NCBI RefSeq assembly: GCF_003337375.1
Contig: NZ_QPJD01000013.1
Coordinates: 1 to 64,000, forward strand
Direction: 5' to 3'
DNA: 64,000 nt
DNA from: Paenibacillus prosopidis
GTDB lineage: Bacteria > Bacillota > Bacilli > Paenibacillales > Paenibacillaceae
The notes beneath the pieces are model-generated. The model worked only from the letters and a program-made list of their open reading frames with translations. It was not told the origin of the DNA and searched no databases. Both the position numbers and the translations under genes were made by a program. Below, piece after piece: positions 28,401 to 36,911 of this stretch; positions within the stretch are counted from its first letter, which is position 1, and every line of letters begins with the position of its first letter.

Positions 28401-28540
28401 CTCTGGTCGATTTGCAGCGGGCAGGCAGAATGATTGGTGTTATCTCTCATGTACAGGAGCTCAAGGATGCTTTTCCTGCTTGTCTTGAAGTAAGCAAGAC
28501 GAAAGAAGGATTCAGCCACACATCGATTACGGTAAAGTAG
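25448..28540 (+). CDS. sbcC: Exonuclease subunit SbcC
   Basis: A 1030-residue Rad50/SMC-like ATPase. Walker A is GNTGAGKTSIFDA near residue 36; two long Gln/Glu/Leu-rich coiled coils flank a zinc hook CPVC near residue 521; the C-terminal head has signature LSGGEKFNASL and Walker B MMFIDEGFGSLD. It works with SbcD, with which its gene overlaps. The length is normal for Bacillota. Confidence 0.96.
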   Translation: MRPLKLTMTAFGPYRDMETIDFGLLEHRRLFVISGNTGAGKTSIFDAICFAFYGTASGEDRSDPRMLRSQFANEETHTAVEFEFAVGRRSYLVLRQMAHRKGGNKSETGGKAELYETTSGEPVPAVDRFIVSDVNAKLEAIIGLTKEQFSQIVMLPQGEFRKLLTSDTDNKEEILRRIFRTELYEKLESRFQQKNRDMQDQLKEARTNAAAYMKQAHEALPEREGSELYRTFKQEVYSAAQVTEALQLEIEYYSELNSQAEERKGKLSVLLEEQEVKLRAAIALNSKYEEYDRKRAQQEQLDAQKSEYSQREQRLTLAERAAHLAPYKEQAERTAADATAKRSQLEVRLNELAAAERDYGSAVERYRGEEQREEERRESERELNKLTELAPVVKTLASQQQAIERLLQEEKSCAAKLASAEAALTQLRDAKQAANIQIKEAESETAHLTDKLDTLRQIEQQGKQLKRLIDVEKEIARITQLETEFGQAFAKVKAEHDRLEASWIEGQATLLAVHLHDGKPCPVCGSEIHPSKADTSAEVPSRERLQQVKEQLGKVERELLEARAQAAAAQATREEGTRDLAEYGLEAAKLEEQQVQLRQQWRALKDETDRLQLKAQQLPVLKQQSEQQDLLLEQQLTAKEQLQQELQERMLERTAQQSVLQMELDRIPEPLRSPERMAAKLSEQQAKFERLASSWKAAQEQLQRMTTKLAEQKAYEDQAKKQLEEAESNRLTAEHRLMDELMKAGFADLQKYREAALSDSAREELRKEIEAYRSAVALLQQQLAELRAELEGKQRMDITALQDQLNALKQQLEQLIADAQAAQRTAQEAGRLSASIGRAYERVKSLESKLEEVMDLFQMLKGDNAMKISFERYILIEFLEHILYAANVRLRDLSNGQFMLQRSERLENRGKQSGLGLDVYDAYTGQNRDVKTLSGGEKFNASLCLALGMTDVIQSHQGGVTIEMMFIDEGFGSLDEESLQKAITALVDLQRAGRMIGVISHVQELKDAFPACLEVSKTKEGFSHTSITVK

Positions 28541-28555
28541 GCAGGAGTTCATAAG

Positions 28556-28601
28556 AAAAAGTCTGCTTTATGCGTTCAATTGAGCGTAAGCAGACTTTTT
28601 T
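28556..28601 (+). terminator. Terminator of sbcDC
   Basis: A 13-bp stem (AAAAAGTCTGCTT with AAGCAGACTTTTT) follows sbcC; the flanking A and T runs allow it to work in both directions, also for the opposing gene. Confidence 0.9.
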
Positions 28602-28650
28602 GAAGAACAGGCACAACTTTATTGTAAGATTATGGTATAACATTATGCGC

Positions 28651-29175
28651 TTAAGCAACAGCCGATGCACCTATAGCCAAGCCCACGACAACCAGACCAA
28701 CGGCACCAATTACGATAAGCCCATTCAAAATAATGCCGATAACGCCAAAAACTTTGCGCCGTGTCTTTGAGAAGGCGCTAATAATGCCGAGAATGAGCCC
28801 AATCACGGCAGCGCCTATAGAAGCAAGAATTGAAAGGCCGGCTAACACGATTGGTACCAGCGCTTCCTCATCCATCGATTCAATGGCTGCAGGATCATTT
28901 AACAGCAGTTCATTATTAGCAAAATCTGCAGCGAATGAAGCTGCTATTGCAATTGAAACAATTATCAGTACTACAGATACTAATGCGATTATGAATGATG
29001 CGATGCCCAGTCCTGATTGCTTCTTAGGCCCTAGTTCGCCCGGCGGTATGCTTGAAATGCTTGATTCAGGAGGGTAGGGCGCAAATGCGGTACGATTATG
29101 CTCCTCATTATTATTCTCAGTATTATGCTGTCTTTGTAGTTCGGGTGAGTCATTGCGGTCGTTTTCGTTTTCCAT
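28651..29175 (-). CDS. Small multi-helix membrane protein (DUF4190-like)
   Basis: A 174-residue protein: a polar Asn/Glu-rich cytoplasmic tail of about 50 residues, then GLGIASFIIALVSVVLIIVS, and two further hydrophobic regions (about 108-134 and 145-172). The pattern of a disordered head, three to four helices and a KTRRK turn is like DUF4190 proteins. The ATG follows AAAGGAGACG. No specific function can be assigned. Confidence 0.65.
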   Translation of the reverse strand: MENENDRNDSPELQRQHNTENNNEEHNRTAFAPYPPESSISSIPPGELGPKKQSGLGIASFIIALVSVVLIIVSIAIAASFAADFANNELLLNDPAAIESMDEEALVPIVLAGLSILASIGAAVIGLILGIISAFSKTRRKVFGVIGIILNGLIVIGAVGLVVVGLAIGASAVA

Positions 29176-29239
29176 TAAAATCGTCTCCTTTACTAATTAC
29201 GGTAAAATTATACACAAACTTGAAAGGATTGAAAACCAC

Positions 29240-29620
29240 ATGTTTCCAAAATATTTTGCAATTGGTGCCATAAATGCTGCTCTAGCTATCGCGCTTGGCG
29301 CATTCGGTGCACACGGTCTGGAAAATTCAATCTCTGAGCATTATCTGCAAGTATTCGAAACGGGCGTCCGATATCACATGTATAGTGCTCTTGGACTAAT
29401 GCTCATATCGCTGTTTACTAAACATACGGACGTCACAAAACTCGTACAGAATGGCGGCCGTCTTATTTTGGCGGGAACTGTATTATTCAGCGGCAGCTTA
29501 TACGGAATTGCATTAAGCAGTGTGAGCGAGCTTGGCATCATTACTCCCTTTGGAGGCGTTGCTATTCTCGCGGGCTGGACATGCGTTATCTTGGCAGCTT
29601 TTAAAAAAAGTACAATTTAA
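29240..29620 (+). CDS. DUF423 / YwdK-like membrane protein
   Basis: A 126-residue protein with four hydrophobic helices and the family signature LGAFGAHGL near residue 19 and VRYHMYSALGLML near 47. The start is ATG 29240, with a modest AAAGGATT site; the frame is open upstream to 29153 but those residues overlap the divergent promoter region. Its function is unknown. Confidence 0.8.
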   Translation: MFPKYFAIGAINAALAIALGAFGAHGLENSISEHYLQVFETGVRYHMYSALGLMLISLFTKHTDVTKLVQNGGRLILAGTVLFSGSLYGIALSSVSELGIITPFGGVAILAGWTCVILAAFKKSTI

Positions 29621-29776
29621 GCTAAGAATGGATGCTGTAAGCAGTCTCGACATAATTCGTTGTTATCTAACAAAAAATCAATAAACTTTAGTAAATATTT
29701 CTATACCCGAACAAGTACATCGTTTATAATGAAGCTAACACTCACTTGACTCGAAAAAGAGGAAGGACGTTGGTGC

Positions 29777-31681
29777 GTGACGAAACGGATGGATGGTTTG
29801 CCTGAAAGACGAAAGCGGCAGCTTCTAAAGCAGCCGTTCAACGGGCCGTCGATAATTAGTGCGCTATTAGCCGCACTCGCGTCGGTTTGGATCGTTATTT
29901 CATTTCTATTGATTTCTAATCCGATGTACAAATGGACCACTGCGGCCATTGCCGCTTCGTTATTCGTTACAGCAATCATCGTTTATTTAAAACGGCATCA
30001 ATCGTTAAGCTTCCATAATTATCACACAGCAATAGTGGAAACCTTACTTCGTTCCGAAGCTGTTCCGCTTGCTGTATTAGATCGCAGCGGCATTGTGATG
30101 GAGATGAATGAAGCCTCCAGCCGCACGCTCGGGTACCAACGTTCGGAGCTTCTCGGAGAGCCGATTGGGCGCTTAGCCGAGCCGGGCAGCCGCCAGCTGC
30201 TGCAAGAGACTCTTGAGCAGGCATTGCTGGGAGAAGCTAAGCAGACTAACATAAACATTACGCATCGTTCAGGCTTTCCGCTGGAGCTTCAAGTCATATG
30301 CGCCCCGATGATTCAAGAGGATGAAGTTATCGGAACTGTAATGATCAGTCAAGATCTGAGCGACCGGAAGCGAAACGTTGAGCGAATCCGTTACATGGCT
30401 TATTATGACGACATGACCGGATTGCCGAATCGGACTTTGTTTCAGATGAAGCTGACAGAGACGCTTGCCAGATCCAAAGAGGAAGACCGGGTAGTCGGCA
30501 TTTGTTATTTAGATCTGGATCGGTTTAAGCTCGTCAATGCATCGTTCGGACGGGAATTCGGCGATATGCTTCTCATGCAAGTTGCTGAGAGATTGAACAG
30601 GGATCTTTCCGAGAACGATTTTGCTGCACGCATGGAGGGCGATGAATTCGCCTTATTGTTTTGTAACCTGCAGTCAGAGAAGCATTTGCTTGAGCTGTCC
30701 CGACAGCTGTTGAAATCGATTGAAGAGCCCTACGAATTAAAAGGGTTTCCCTTACATATTACAGCAAGCATCGGTTCGGTTACGAACCGTATCGAAGATG
30801 ACGACAGCTATACGCTTATTAAGAAAGCAGATATGGCTCTGGTCAAAGTGAAGGAAAGCGGCAAAAATGACTGTCTGCTCTATTCAGAGAGCTGGAGCAA
30901 CTCATCATTAGAGCGGCTTACTCTTCAGCATGAAATGTACCGCGCGATTCAGCGCAGCGAATTTATTCTGCATTATCAGCCGCAATACGATTTAGACTCA
31001 TGCAGAATGGTTGGAGTTGAAGCGCTTGTCAGATGGAACCATCCGCTTAAGGGCATCATTTTTCCAGGAAGCTTTATCCCTCTGGCGGAAGAGAGCGGAA
31101 TGATCGTCCAGATTGGCGATTGGGTGCTGGAAGAAGCATGCCGTCAAAATAAAGCATGGCAGGATGCGGGACTTCCGCCAATACCGGTATCCGTCAATCT
31201 GTCGATCAGGCAATTCGTGCAAAACGACTTGGCAACCAAAGTTTCTGCCGTGCTCGACAAAACGGGTCTGGATGCTAAATATCTTGATCTTGAAATAACC
31301 GAATCGATGACGATGGACGTGGGCCACGTATCCCGCTGCATATTAGCATTAACGGAATTAGGTGTAGGCATAAGTGTCGATGACTTCGGAACCGGATACA
31401 GCTCATTCCATTATTTAAAAAACTTCCCTATCGATCGTTTAAAAATTGACCGTTCCTTCGTGCGCGATATTCAGCAGGATCCGAGCGATGCAGAAATCGT
31501 TGCAGCGATCATTGCAATGGCGCACAACCTGAACATTCAGGTTATTGCTGAAGGCGTAGAGACAGAGGGACAAATGGAATTTTTGCGCAAGCACAATTGC
31601 GATGAAATGCAAGGCTATTACTGGAGCCCGCCAGTTTCAAGCGATAACATTGAGCAGCTGCTAAGTCCCAGTCATATATAA
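29777..31681 (+). CDS. Membrane PAS-GGDEF-EAL protein (c-di-GMP phosphodiesterase, degenerate GGDEF)
   Basis: A 634-residue signalling protein. Two N-terminal membrane helices (about 22-75) precede a PAS domain (about 90-200, VLDRSGIVMEMNEASSRTLGY), a GGDEF domain (about 215-365) and an EAL domain (about 380-625). The GGDEF signature reads EGDEF (ARMEGDEFALLF), so synthase activity is uncertain. The EAL site looks complete: EALVRWNHP, EITES, DDFGTGYSS, KIDRSF and EGVETEGQ. The protein most likely degrades c-di-GMP, with the GGDEF part as a GTP sensor. The start is GTG 29777 after GGAAGGA. It is monocistronic with its own terminator. Confidence 0.92.
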   Translation: MTKRMDGLPERRKRQLLKQPFNGPSIISALLAALASVWIVISFLLISNPMYKWTTAAIAASLFVTAIIVYLKRHQSLSFHNYHTAIVETLLRSEAVPLAVLDRSGIVMEMNEASSRTLGYQRSELLGEPIGRLAEPGSRQLLQETLEQALLGEAKQTNINITHRSGFPLELQVICAPMIQEDEVIGTVMISQDLSDRKRNVERIRYMAYYDDMTGLPNRTLFQMKLTETLARSKEEDRVVGICYLDLDRFKLVNASFGREFGDMLLMQVAERLNRDLSENDFAARMEGDEFALLFCNLQSEKHLLELSRQLLKSIEEPYELKGFPLHITASIGSVTNRIEDDDSYTLIKKADMALVKVKESGKNDCLLYSESWSNSSLERLTLQHEMYRAIQRSEFILHYQPQYDLDSCRMVGVEALVRWNHPLKGIIFPGSFIPLAEESGMIVQIGDWVLEEACRQNKAWQDAGLPPIPVSVNLSIRQFVQNDLATKVSAVLDKTGLDAKYLDLEITESMTMDVGHVSRCILALTELGVGISVDDFGTGYSSFHYLKNFPIDRLKIDRSFVRDIQQDPSDAEIVAAIIAMAHNLNIQVIAEGVETEGQMEFLRKHNCDEMQGYYWSPPVSSDNIEQLLSPSHI

Positions 31682-31730
31682 AATACCCGTTCATTGGCTG
31701 CTTTAACAGTCATCTGAACGGGTATTTTTT
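31681..31730. terminator. Bidirectional terminator
   Basis: A 13-bp stem (AAATACCCGTTCA with TGAACGGGTATTT) between convergent genes, with A and T runs on either side. Confidence 0.9.
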
Positions 31731-32229
31731 ACGAAAAATCTTCAATTTCAGTCAACCTGAACGTATATACTTGTTTTTCGTCGACATGGTAAACCGTAAT
31801 AAGGTTTTCAGTCTCATCCAAATTAATTATTCTGCAAGGGATGCTGAGTTTGATTCCAAGTCCTTTGTTCACAATAAGACGAATTAATGTATTGCTTATC
31901 ATAATAGCTTTTATTTTCTCAAACCCGCTTAATGATTCGGAAGCGGCAGCAGCTGCTTTTGCAGGTGATACGGAAGATTGTTTTCCGGTTTCGGCTGCTG
32001 TCTGCTTCAGTTGAATGGGAACATTCTTGATTGAAGCCGCGTTTGCTTTCCGCTCATCAATTTGCCCGCCAAGCTGTATGCCGGAAAGAATGCGGTAATC
32101 AAGAAAGCCGCAGCTGTTCAGCGCGTGAAGCAGCTGTTCCAGAGCAGCGGCATTGTGTTTATCTTCAACAAGCACCTCGACATTGTAGATAAAGGAAGAC
32201 TGATCAGGTAATGAGGGTTGTTTTTTCAT
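31729..32229 (-). CDS. Protein of unknown function, 166 residues
   Basis: A soluble protein without membrane helices. An N-terminal alpha/beta part (NVEVLVEDKHNAAALEQLLHALNSCGF) is joined by a Ser/Ala/Lys linker (about 75-105) to a C-terminal part rich in Ile and beta strands (LIRLIVNKGLGIKLSIPCRIINL). ATG 32229 has GGAGG at 5 bases; an in-frame ATG at 32247 lies before that site. I do not recognise the family. Confidence 0.7.
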   Translation of the reverse strand: MKKQPSLPDQSSFIYNVEVLVEDKHNAAALEQLLHALNSCGFLDYRILSGIQLGGQIDERKANAASIKNVPIQLKQTAAETGKQSSVSPAKAAAAASESLSGFEKIKAIMISNTLIRLIVNKGLGIKLSIPCRIINLDETENLITVYHVDEKQVYTFRLTEIEDFS

Positions 32230-32389
32230 ATAACCTCCGAACGACATAATATATTATTATACCATCAATTCAGCAGTCCATGTAGTACTATAAATACGCA
32301 TTTATCAGGGCCCTGAAAATCTAATCCTGCATATAATGATGTTGCGGTGTATTGCCTCTTATTAAGCGGATGAAGGGGGTGGATCCTAT

Positions 32390-32710
32390 ATGATGCGAAT
32401 GGTTCCTTTAACACTAGAGAATGGGGAAACCGTTCTTGGCGTTGAAGTGAAGCTGCCCAAAACTACATTGCTTGCGATAATGACGGACAAAGGATATATT
32501 ATGTGCGGTGCGCTAGATGTTTCTCTCCTTAACGAACGGCTTAAGGATCGGGAAATAATAGCCGGTCGTGCGGTTGGTGTACGAACATTGGAGGAGCTGA
32601 TGGAAGCGCCGCTTGAATCTGTAACGACTACAGCAGAGAGGCTTGGCGTCGTTGTAGGCATGAAGGGCTCGGAAGCGCTTCGTTTAATGCTGTTTCATCA
32701 AGAAGTGTAA
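32390..32710 (+). CDS. yunC: YunC family protein (DUF1805)
   Basis: A 106-residue protein matching the YunC family in length and in the segments VEVKLPKTTLLAI, GYIMCGALDVSLLNERL and AGRAVGVRTLEELMEAPL. A structure is known for B. subtilis YunC but no function. In B. subtilis it lies next to yunD; a YunD-like gene is here too but 13 kb away (45993). A GAAGGGGGTGG site precedes the ATG. Confidence 0.85.
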   Translation: MMRMVPLTLENGETVLGVEVKLPKTTLLAIMTDKGYIMCGALDVSLLNERLKDREIIAGRAVGVRTLEELMEAPLESVTTTAERLGVVVGMKGSEALRLMLFHQEV

Positions 32711-32741
32711 TTTTGAGCGTATAATGACAAACCCTATAAAA

Positions 32742-32797
32742 AGCCCTAATCAGCTATGCGGCATTGAAACAATGCGCTGCTGATTAGGGCTGTTTCT
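32742..32797 (+). terminator. Terminator of yunC
   Basis: A 13-bp stem (AGCCCTAATCAGC with GCTGATTAGGGCT), followed by a T-rich tract. Confidence 0.85.
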
Positions 32798-32815
32798 TTA
32801 AACTGGTTTAATTGT

Positions 32816-32917
32816 TCAAAATATAAGAAAGTATAAATTTGAACCTTAAACGATGCTTATATTTCACCGCGAAACGAGCTTTTGCCGCCAGGGACGGCGA
32901 CAGCCGTTTACGCTTGA
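32816..32917 (+). repeat. Dispersed intergenic repeat, copy 2
   Basis: Second copy of the element at 13842-13944, in the same orientation on this strand: exact blocks at 32855-32876 (22 bases) and 32903-32916 (14 bases). Here it lies between the yunC terminator and the 3' end of mtnA, touching the mtnA stop codon. The internal hairpin is kept with a changed loop (ACGGC-GACA-GCCGT against ACGGC-GAA-GCCGT). Confidence 0.75.
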
Positions 32918-33970
32918 TTAATCAAACAGCTTGCGCAGATTAACATCATAAGGAGCTTGCACGATTCCTTTTTCGGTGATGATGGCCGTTACATATTCAT
33001 TAGGCGTTACGTCAAAGGCCGGGTTATATACTTTGATCCCTTGCGGAGCCGTACGCTTGCCGAAGCCTTCCGTAATCTCTTCCGCATTGCGTTCCTCAAT
33101 CGGAATTTCCGCGCCTGTAGGTGTATTCAAATCGATAGTCGATAACGGACAAGCGACGTAGAATGGAATACCGTGCGCTTTAGCCAGCACAGCTACACTA
33201 TATGTGCCGATTTTATTAGCTACATCGCCGTTTGCGGCGACGCGGTCGGTACCGACGATTACAGCATCAATCCAGCCTTTTGACATCACCATACCTGCCA
33301 TATTATCGCAAATAAGCGTTACATCGACGCCTGCTTGCTGCAATTCAAAGGCGGTTAAGCGGGCGCCCTGCAGGACTGGTCGTGTCTCATCAGCGAATAC
33401 GCGCAGCGTAATGCCTCGCTCCAAGGCTAGATAGAATGGTGCGAGCGCGGTTCCATATTTGGCAGTAGCCAGCCCGCCGGCATTGCAGTGCGTTAGTACG
33501 CCCATATCATCTTTGAACAAGGAAAGTGCGTGTTCACCGATCAATCGGTTGGTTTCCTCATCCTCGCTCTGAATGGCGATTGCTTCGGTCAACAAAGCAG
33601 CTTTACATGCTTCTAGAGCCAAGCCTTTTTGAACAAATGAGGCGGCCGCAGCTTTCATTCGATCGAGTGCCCAAAATAAATTGACAGCAGTCGGCCTGGA
33701 GGTGGCCAGGTATTCCGCTTGTTTGTTAACCTGCCCCAACCAATCTTCCAATGTCTGTTCGTCACGGCTTCCAAGAACAACGCCATAGGCAGCGGAAATA
33801 CCGATTGCCGGTGCCCCGCGAACTTTTAGATGCCGAATGGCTTCCCATACATCTTCTGAAGTTGTTAAAGGCAAATATATAATTTCCTCCGGAAGCAGCC
33901 GCTGGTCTAACAGATCAAGCTTATCCCCGGACCAAATGACCGATTGCAAGCCCGCATAATTTGAAGTCAT
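32918..33970 (-). CDS. mtnA: S-methyl-5-thioribose-1-phosphate isomerase
   Basis: A 350-residue protein of the eIF2B-related aldose-ketose isomerase family. The catalytic Cys is seen in LTHCNAGGLAT and the Asp in VIVGTDRVAANGDVANKIGT; an RGAPAIGISAAYGV segment precedes. It converts methylthioribose-1-phosphate to methylthioribulose-1-phosphate in methionine salvage, using the product of the adjacent kinase. It follows mtnK by 22 bases. Confidence 0.95.
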   Translation of the reverse strand: MTSNYAGLQSVIWSGDKLDLLDQRLLPEEIIYLPLTTSEDVWEAIRHLKVRGAPAIGISAAYGVVLGSRDEQTLEDWLGQVNKQAEYLATSRPTAVNLFWALDRMKAAAASFVQKGLALEACKAALLTEAIAIQSEDEETNRLIGEHALSLFKDDMGVLTHCNAGGLATAKYGTALAPFYLALERGITLRVFADETRPVLQGARLTAFELQQAGVDVTLICDNMAGMVMSKGWIDAVIVGTDRVAANGDVANKIGTYSVAVLAKAHGIPFYVACPLSTIDLNTPTGAEIPIEERNAEEITEGFGKRTAPQGIKVYNPAFDVTPNEYVTAIITEKGIVQAPYDVNLRKLFD

Positions 33971-33992
33971 AATGTCATATCCTCTCTTTGAA

Positions 33993-35204
33993 TCATTTGC
34001 TTGCAGCTGAATTTGCTAATTCGATGACTTCCTCGATGGATTGCGTCTTACGGTTATTGAGTATGAGAGACGTTCCGATCGTTAATGCGAGACGCTGTGC
34101 CTTCTCGCGAACAGCGGCATCCGGAATACGGTCGATGTCAATAACGTGAGATAAGCCGACGATGCGGCGTACGATTTTGCAGCCGGCAAAGCCGACGGCA
34201 TCCTGCAGCAAACGATTCATGTAGTAATCTTTGTAGCCAGGGGTTTCAGATGCAATACGGTCTAAGCCATGCTCGTCCCATAGCGCGCGAAACTTCTTAT
34301 CGAACAAATTCCATACATCACGAACCGTGTCAGTCAGGTAACGGCGGAAGTCGCCGCGCTGGTCTGCATCGGCCGTCCAATGCTCCTGACCGGCAAAGTT
34401 AAGGAGCAGGTTAGCAATTACGGCACCGATATCAAAGCCGATAGGACCATAATAAGCAAACTCAGGATCAATCACCTTTGTTGAAGCAGGCGTTACAAAT
34501 ACACTGCCCGTGTGAAGATCGCCGTGAAGGAGCGCTTGCGCGTTTGTCAAAAATTTCTCCCGCAAAAGGGCAACCTCAAAGTGAAGCCCGTTATCCTGCC
34601 AAAGCGCTTCAGCAGCATCTTGGATAGCCGGGTCAAAGCTGTTGTTTGGCGAGTTCGTGTAAGGGTCGTCAAAGATAAGATCTTCTGTTATTTTACACAA
34701 TTCGGGATTAATAAAAGCCTTGACTTGCATTTTTTTGTCCTGCTGATTCATTCCTAGATCGGAAGTGAAAAATAAGGTACGGGCTATAAAGGTCGAAATA
34801 TCGTCGGCGAATTTCGGGTAACGGGTACCTGCGATCAAGCCTTGGCGCATGATGATATGGTCACTAAGGTCTTCCATAACGGTTAGCGCCAGCTCGGCAT
34901 CATATTTATAAACGACCGGAACAAGTCCTGGCGCCAGTTTACCTTCCAAAAGAAGCTTCTCGCTCTCAATGCGTGCCCGGTCGAGGGTAAGCGGCCAAGA
35001 CTCTCCTACAACCTTCGCATAGGGTAGAGCTTGCTTCATAATAAGACTCTTGCCGCTTATTGAATCCGTAATGTGGAATACCAGGTTTAAGTTGCCATCG
35101 CCGATTTCACGGCATTGCAGCGCTGCTCCTGCGGGGAAGAACCCCTCAAGCGAGCCAGCTATTTGAATTGCTTCTTGTTCGGTTAAAGGATGATATGCAG
35201 ACAT
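33993..35204 (-). CDS. mtnK: Methylthioribose kinase
   Basis: A 403-residue kinase of the APH-like fold, with LLHGDLHTGSVFV (catalytic Asp) and VIDPEFAYYGPIGFDIGAV (metal Asp). It phosphorylates 5-methylthioribose with ATP and feeds MtnA. The ATG at 35204 follows GGAGGTGG. No SAM riboswitch is visible in the 125-base leader, unlike some Bacillus mtn operons. Confidence 0.95.
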   Translation of the reverse strand: MSAYHPLTEQEAIQIAGSLEGFFPAGAALQCREIGDGNLNLVFHITDSISGKSLIMKQALPYAKVVGESWPLTLDRARIESEKLLLEGKLAPGLVPVVYKYDAELALTVMEDLSDHIIMRQGLIAGTRYPKFADDISTFIARTLFFTSDLGMNQQDKKMQVKAFINPELCKITEDLIFDDPYTNSPNNSFDPAIQDAAEALWQDNGLHFEVALLREKFLTNAQALLHGDLHTGSVFVTPASTKVIDPEFAYYGPIGFDIGAVIANLLLNFAGQEHWTADADQRGDFRRYLTDTVRDVWNLFDKKFRALWDEHGLDRIASETPGYKDYYMNRLLQDAVGFAGCKIVRRIVGLSHVIDIDRIPDAAVREKAQRLALTIGTSLILNNRKTQSIEEVIELANSAASK

Positions 35205-35350
35205 GGCTGTCCACCTCCGGTTTTTAAGTAATCGGGCTTTAATGCCCAGTATTCATCTCAACATAGTATAATGTATATTTTTTCGCCTTGGAATACCCTC
35301 ATTTGATATAATAGTATCACATTAGAGACATGATGGATGGAGGAAGCATA

Positions 35351-35932
35351 ATGACAGTACTTGATGAACGGCAGCCAGTTGCGCTAAAAGAGTGGGCCGT
35401 AAGCGTACAGGCTCTTGCCGAGGGTAAGCAAATTATTGTAATGCGCAAAGGCGGAATTATTGAGGAAACCCGTGATTTTCAGCTAATCAGCCATTCCTTT
35501 TATTTAATGCCTGCCTATGAGCATCAGAAAAAACAGCTGTTAAAAGAAGGCTACGCTGACGAACTCGACAAAACGCTCGAAGGATGGTCGGCGGATATGG
35601 AGACGATGAAGGTGGAATCGTATGCAGAGGTCGCAGAAGATATCGAAGTAACCGATCAGGAAACGCTGGACCGGCTCCGCGATTTTCATATTTGGACAGA
35701 TACGTTTGCGGAGGAGAGACTGCGCTGGAAGAAAACAAAACCGCTGCATATATTGATTCTCCGGGTTTACCGTCTAGAGGAGCCATTAGAAATTCCAATG
35801 CGCCCTGCTTATAATGGATGCAAATCTTGGGTAAGACTGGAAGATGTAATGGCTGTTCCCAGCCTGATCCCTGTACTAAATGAAGAAGTATTTCAAGCTC
35901 AAGTTGAGCAAATTAAACGGGCGTTAGCTTAA
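35351..35932 (+). CDS. DUF1802 family protein
   Basis: A 193-residue protein with the DUF1802 features: KEWAVSVQALAEGKQIIVMRKGGI at the start, HSFYLMPAYEHQ in the middle and PLHILILRVYRL later. ATG 35351 follows GGAGGAAGC; the ATG at 35330 lies before this site. A TATAAT at about 35308 may be its -10 box. It is divergent from mtnK. The function is unknown. Confidence 0.8.
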   Translation: MTVLDERQPVALKEWAVSVQALAEGKQIIVMRKGGIIEETRDFQLISHSFYLMPAYEHQKKQLLKEGYADELDKTLEGWSADMETMKVESYAEVAEDIEVTDQETLDRLRDFHIWTDTFAEERLRWKKTKPLHILILRVYRLEEPLEIPMRPAYNGCKSWVRLEDVMAVPSLIPVLNEEVFQAQVEQIKRALA

Positions 35933-36017
35933 AATAAATGAATGCAAAGTAGGGGTATCTGCTTTAACGGGTATTTCCCGCATTGATTTATAACAAAAAC
36001 TATATTAAAATAATTAT

Positions 36018-36071
36018 TGAGAATCAATGAGAATCACTCGGCTATAGACAAGCTTGTCCACTGCCGAGTGA
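36018..36071 (+). promoter_or_regulatory. Leader of the suf operon: tandem TGAGAATCA and a hairpin
   Basis: TGAGAATCA is repeated exactly at 36018-36026 and 36028-36036, one helical turn apart, in a form reminiscent of Fur or Fur-like boxes. Directly overlapping is an imperfectly filled hairpin with arms TCACTCGGC (36034-36042) and GCCGAGTGA (36063-36071) that encloses the palindrome GACAAGCTTGTC. No T run follows, so it is not an ordinary terminator. The operon is for Fe-S assembly, so iron or Fe-S control is plausible. Confidence 0.45.
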
Positions 36072-36110
36072 CTGGTCGAATTATACCAACCTTGGAGGGA
36101 TCAGCATACT

Positions 36111-36890
36111 ATGGCAACGCATTTTGTTATCGATGGCCTAAAGGCGGCTATCGACGGGAAAGAAATTTTGAAAGGCATTAACTTAGAAATCAAAGGTGGA
36201 GAAATTCACGCGATCATGGGCCCTAACGGTACCGGTAAAAGTACGCTGGCATCCGCTTTGATGGGACATCCAAAATATGAAGTAACAGAAGGTTCAGCCC
36301 AGTTGAACGGTGAAGACCTGCTCGAAATGGAAGTTGACGAGCGCGCCCGCGCAGGCTTGTTCCTTGCCATGCAGTACCCAAGTGAAATTCCGGGCGTTAC
36401 AAACTCCGACTTCTTGCGCAGTGCTTTAAACGCTCGCCGTGAAGAAGGTAATGAAATTTCCCTAATTAAGTTTATCCGTCAAATGGAAGGCAAAATGAAG
36501 GAACTTGAAATGAATCCTGAATTTGCGCACCGTTATTTGAACGAAGGCTTCTCCGGCGGTGAAAAGAAACGTAACGAAATTTTGCAAATGATGCTGCTCG
36601 ATCCTAAGATTGTTGTGCTCGATGAAATCGATTCGGGTCTTGACATCGACGCGCTGCGCATCGTCTCGAACGGCGTTAACGCAATGCGTTCGGAGGAACG
36701 CGGATTCTTGATCATTACTCACTATCAGCGTTTGCTTAACTATATTAAACCAGATTACGTTCACGTTATGATGCAAGGTCGCATCGTTAAATCGGGCGGT
36801 CCCGAGCTGGCTGAGCGTCTGGAAAACGAAGGTTATGATTGGGTTAAAGAAGAACTTGGCATCGTAGATGAAACGGTCGGCCAGGCTTAA
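36111..36890 (+). CDS. sufC: Fe-S assembly ATPase SufC
   Basis: A 259-residue ABC-type ATPase with Walker A GPNGTGKST, signature FSGGEKKR, Walker B IVVLDEIDSGLD and switch ITHY. It drives conformational change in the SufBCD scaffold. It is the first gene of sufCDSUB, after a CTTGGAGGGATC site. Confidence 0.97.
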   Translation: MATHFVIDGLKAAIDGKEILKGINLEIKGGEIHAIMGPNGTGKSTLASALMGHPKYEVTEGSAQLNGEDLLEMEVDERARAGLFLAMQYPSEIPGVTNSDFLRSALNARREEGNEISLIKFIRQMEGKMKELEMNPEFAHRYLNEGFSGGEKKRNEILQMMLLDPKIVVLDEIDSGLDIDALRIVSNGVNAMRSEERGFLIITHYQRLLNYIKPDYVHVMMQGRIVKSGGPELAERLENEGYDWVKEELGIVDETVGQA

Positions 36891-36911
36891 GCGGAGAAGG
36901 GGGCATAACGG

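Noticed and set aside
35205..35350. SAM riboswitch before mtnK
   Set aside because: The 125-base leader lacks the conserved SAM aptamer segments and a leader terminator.
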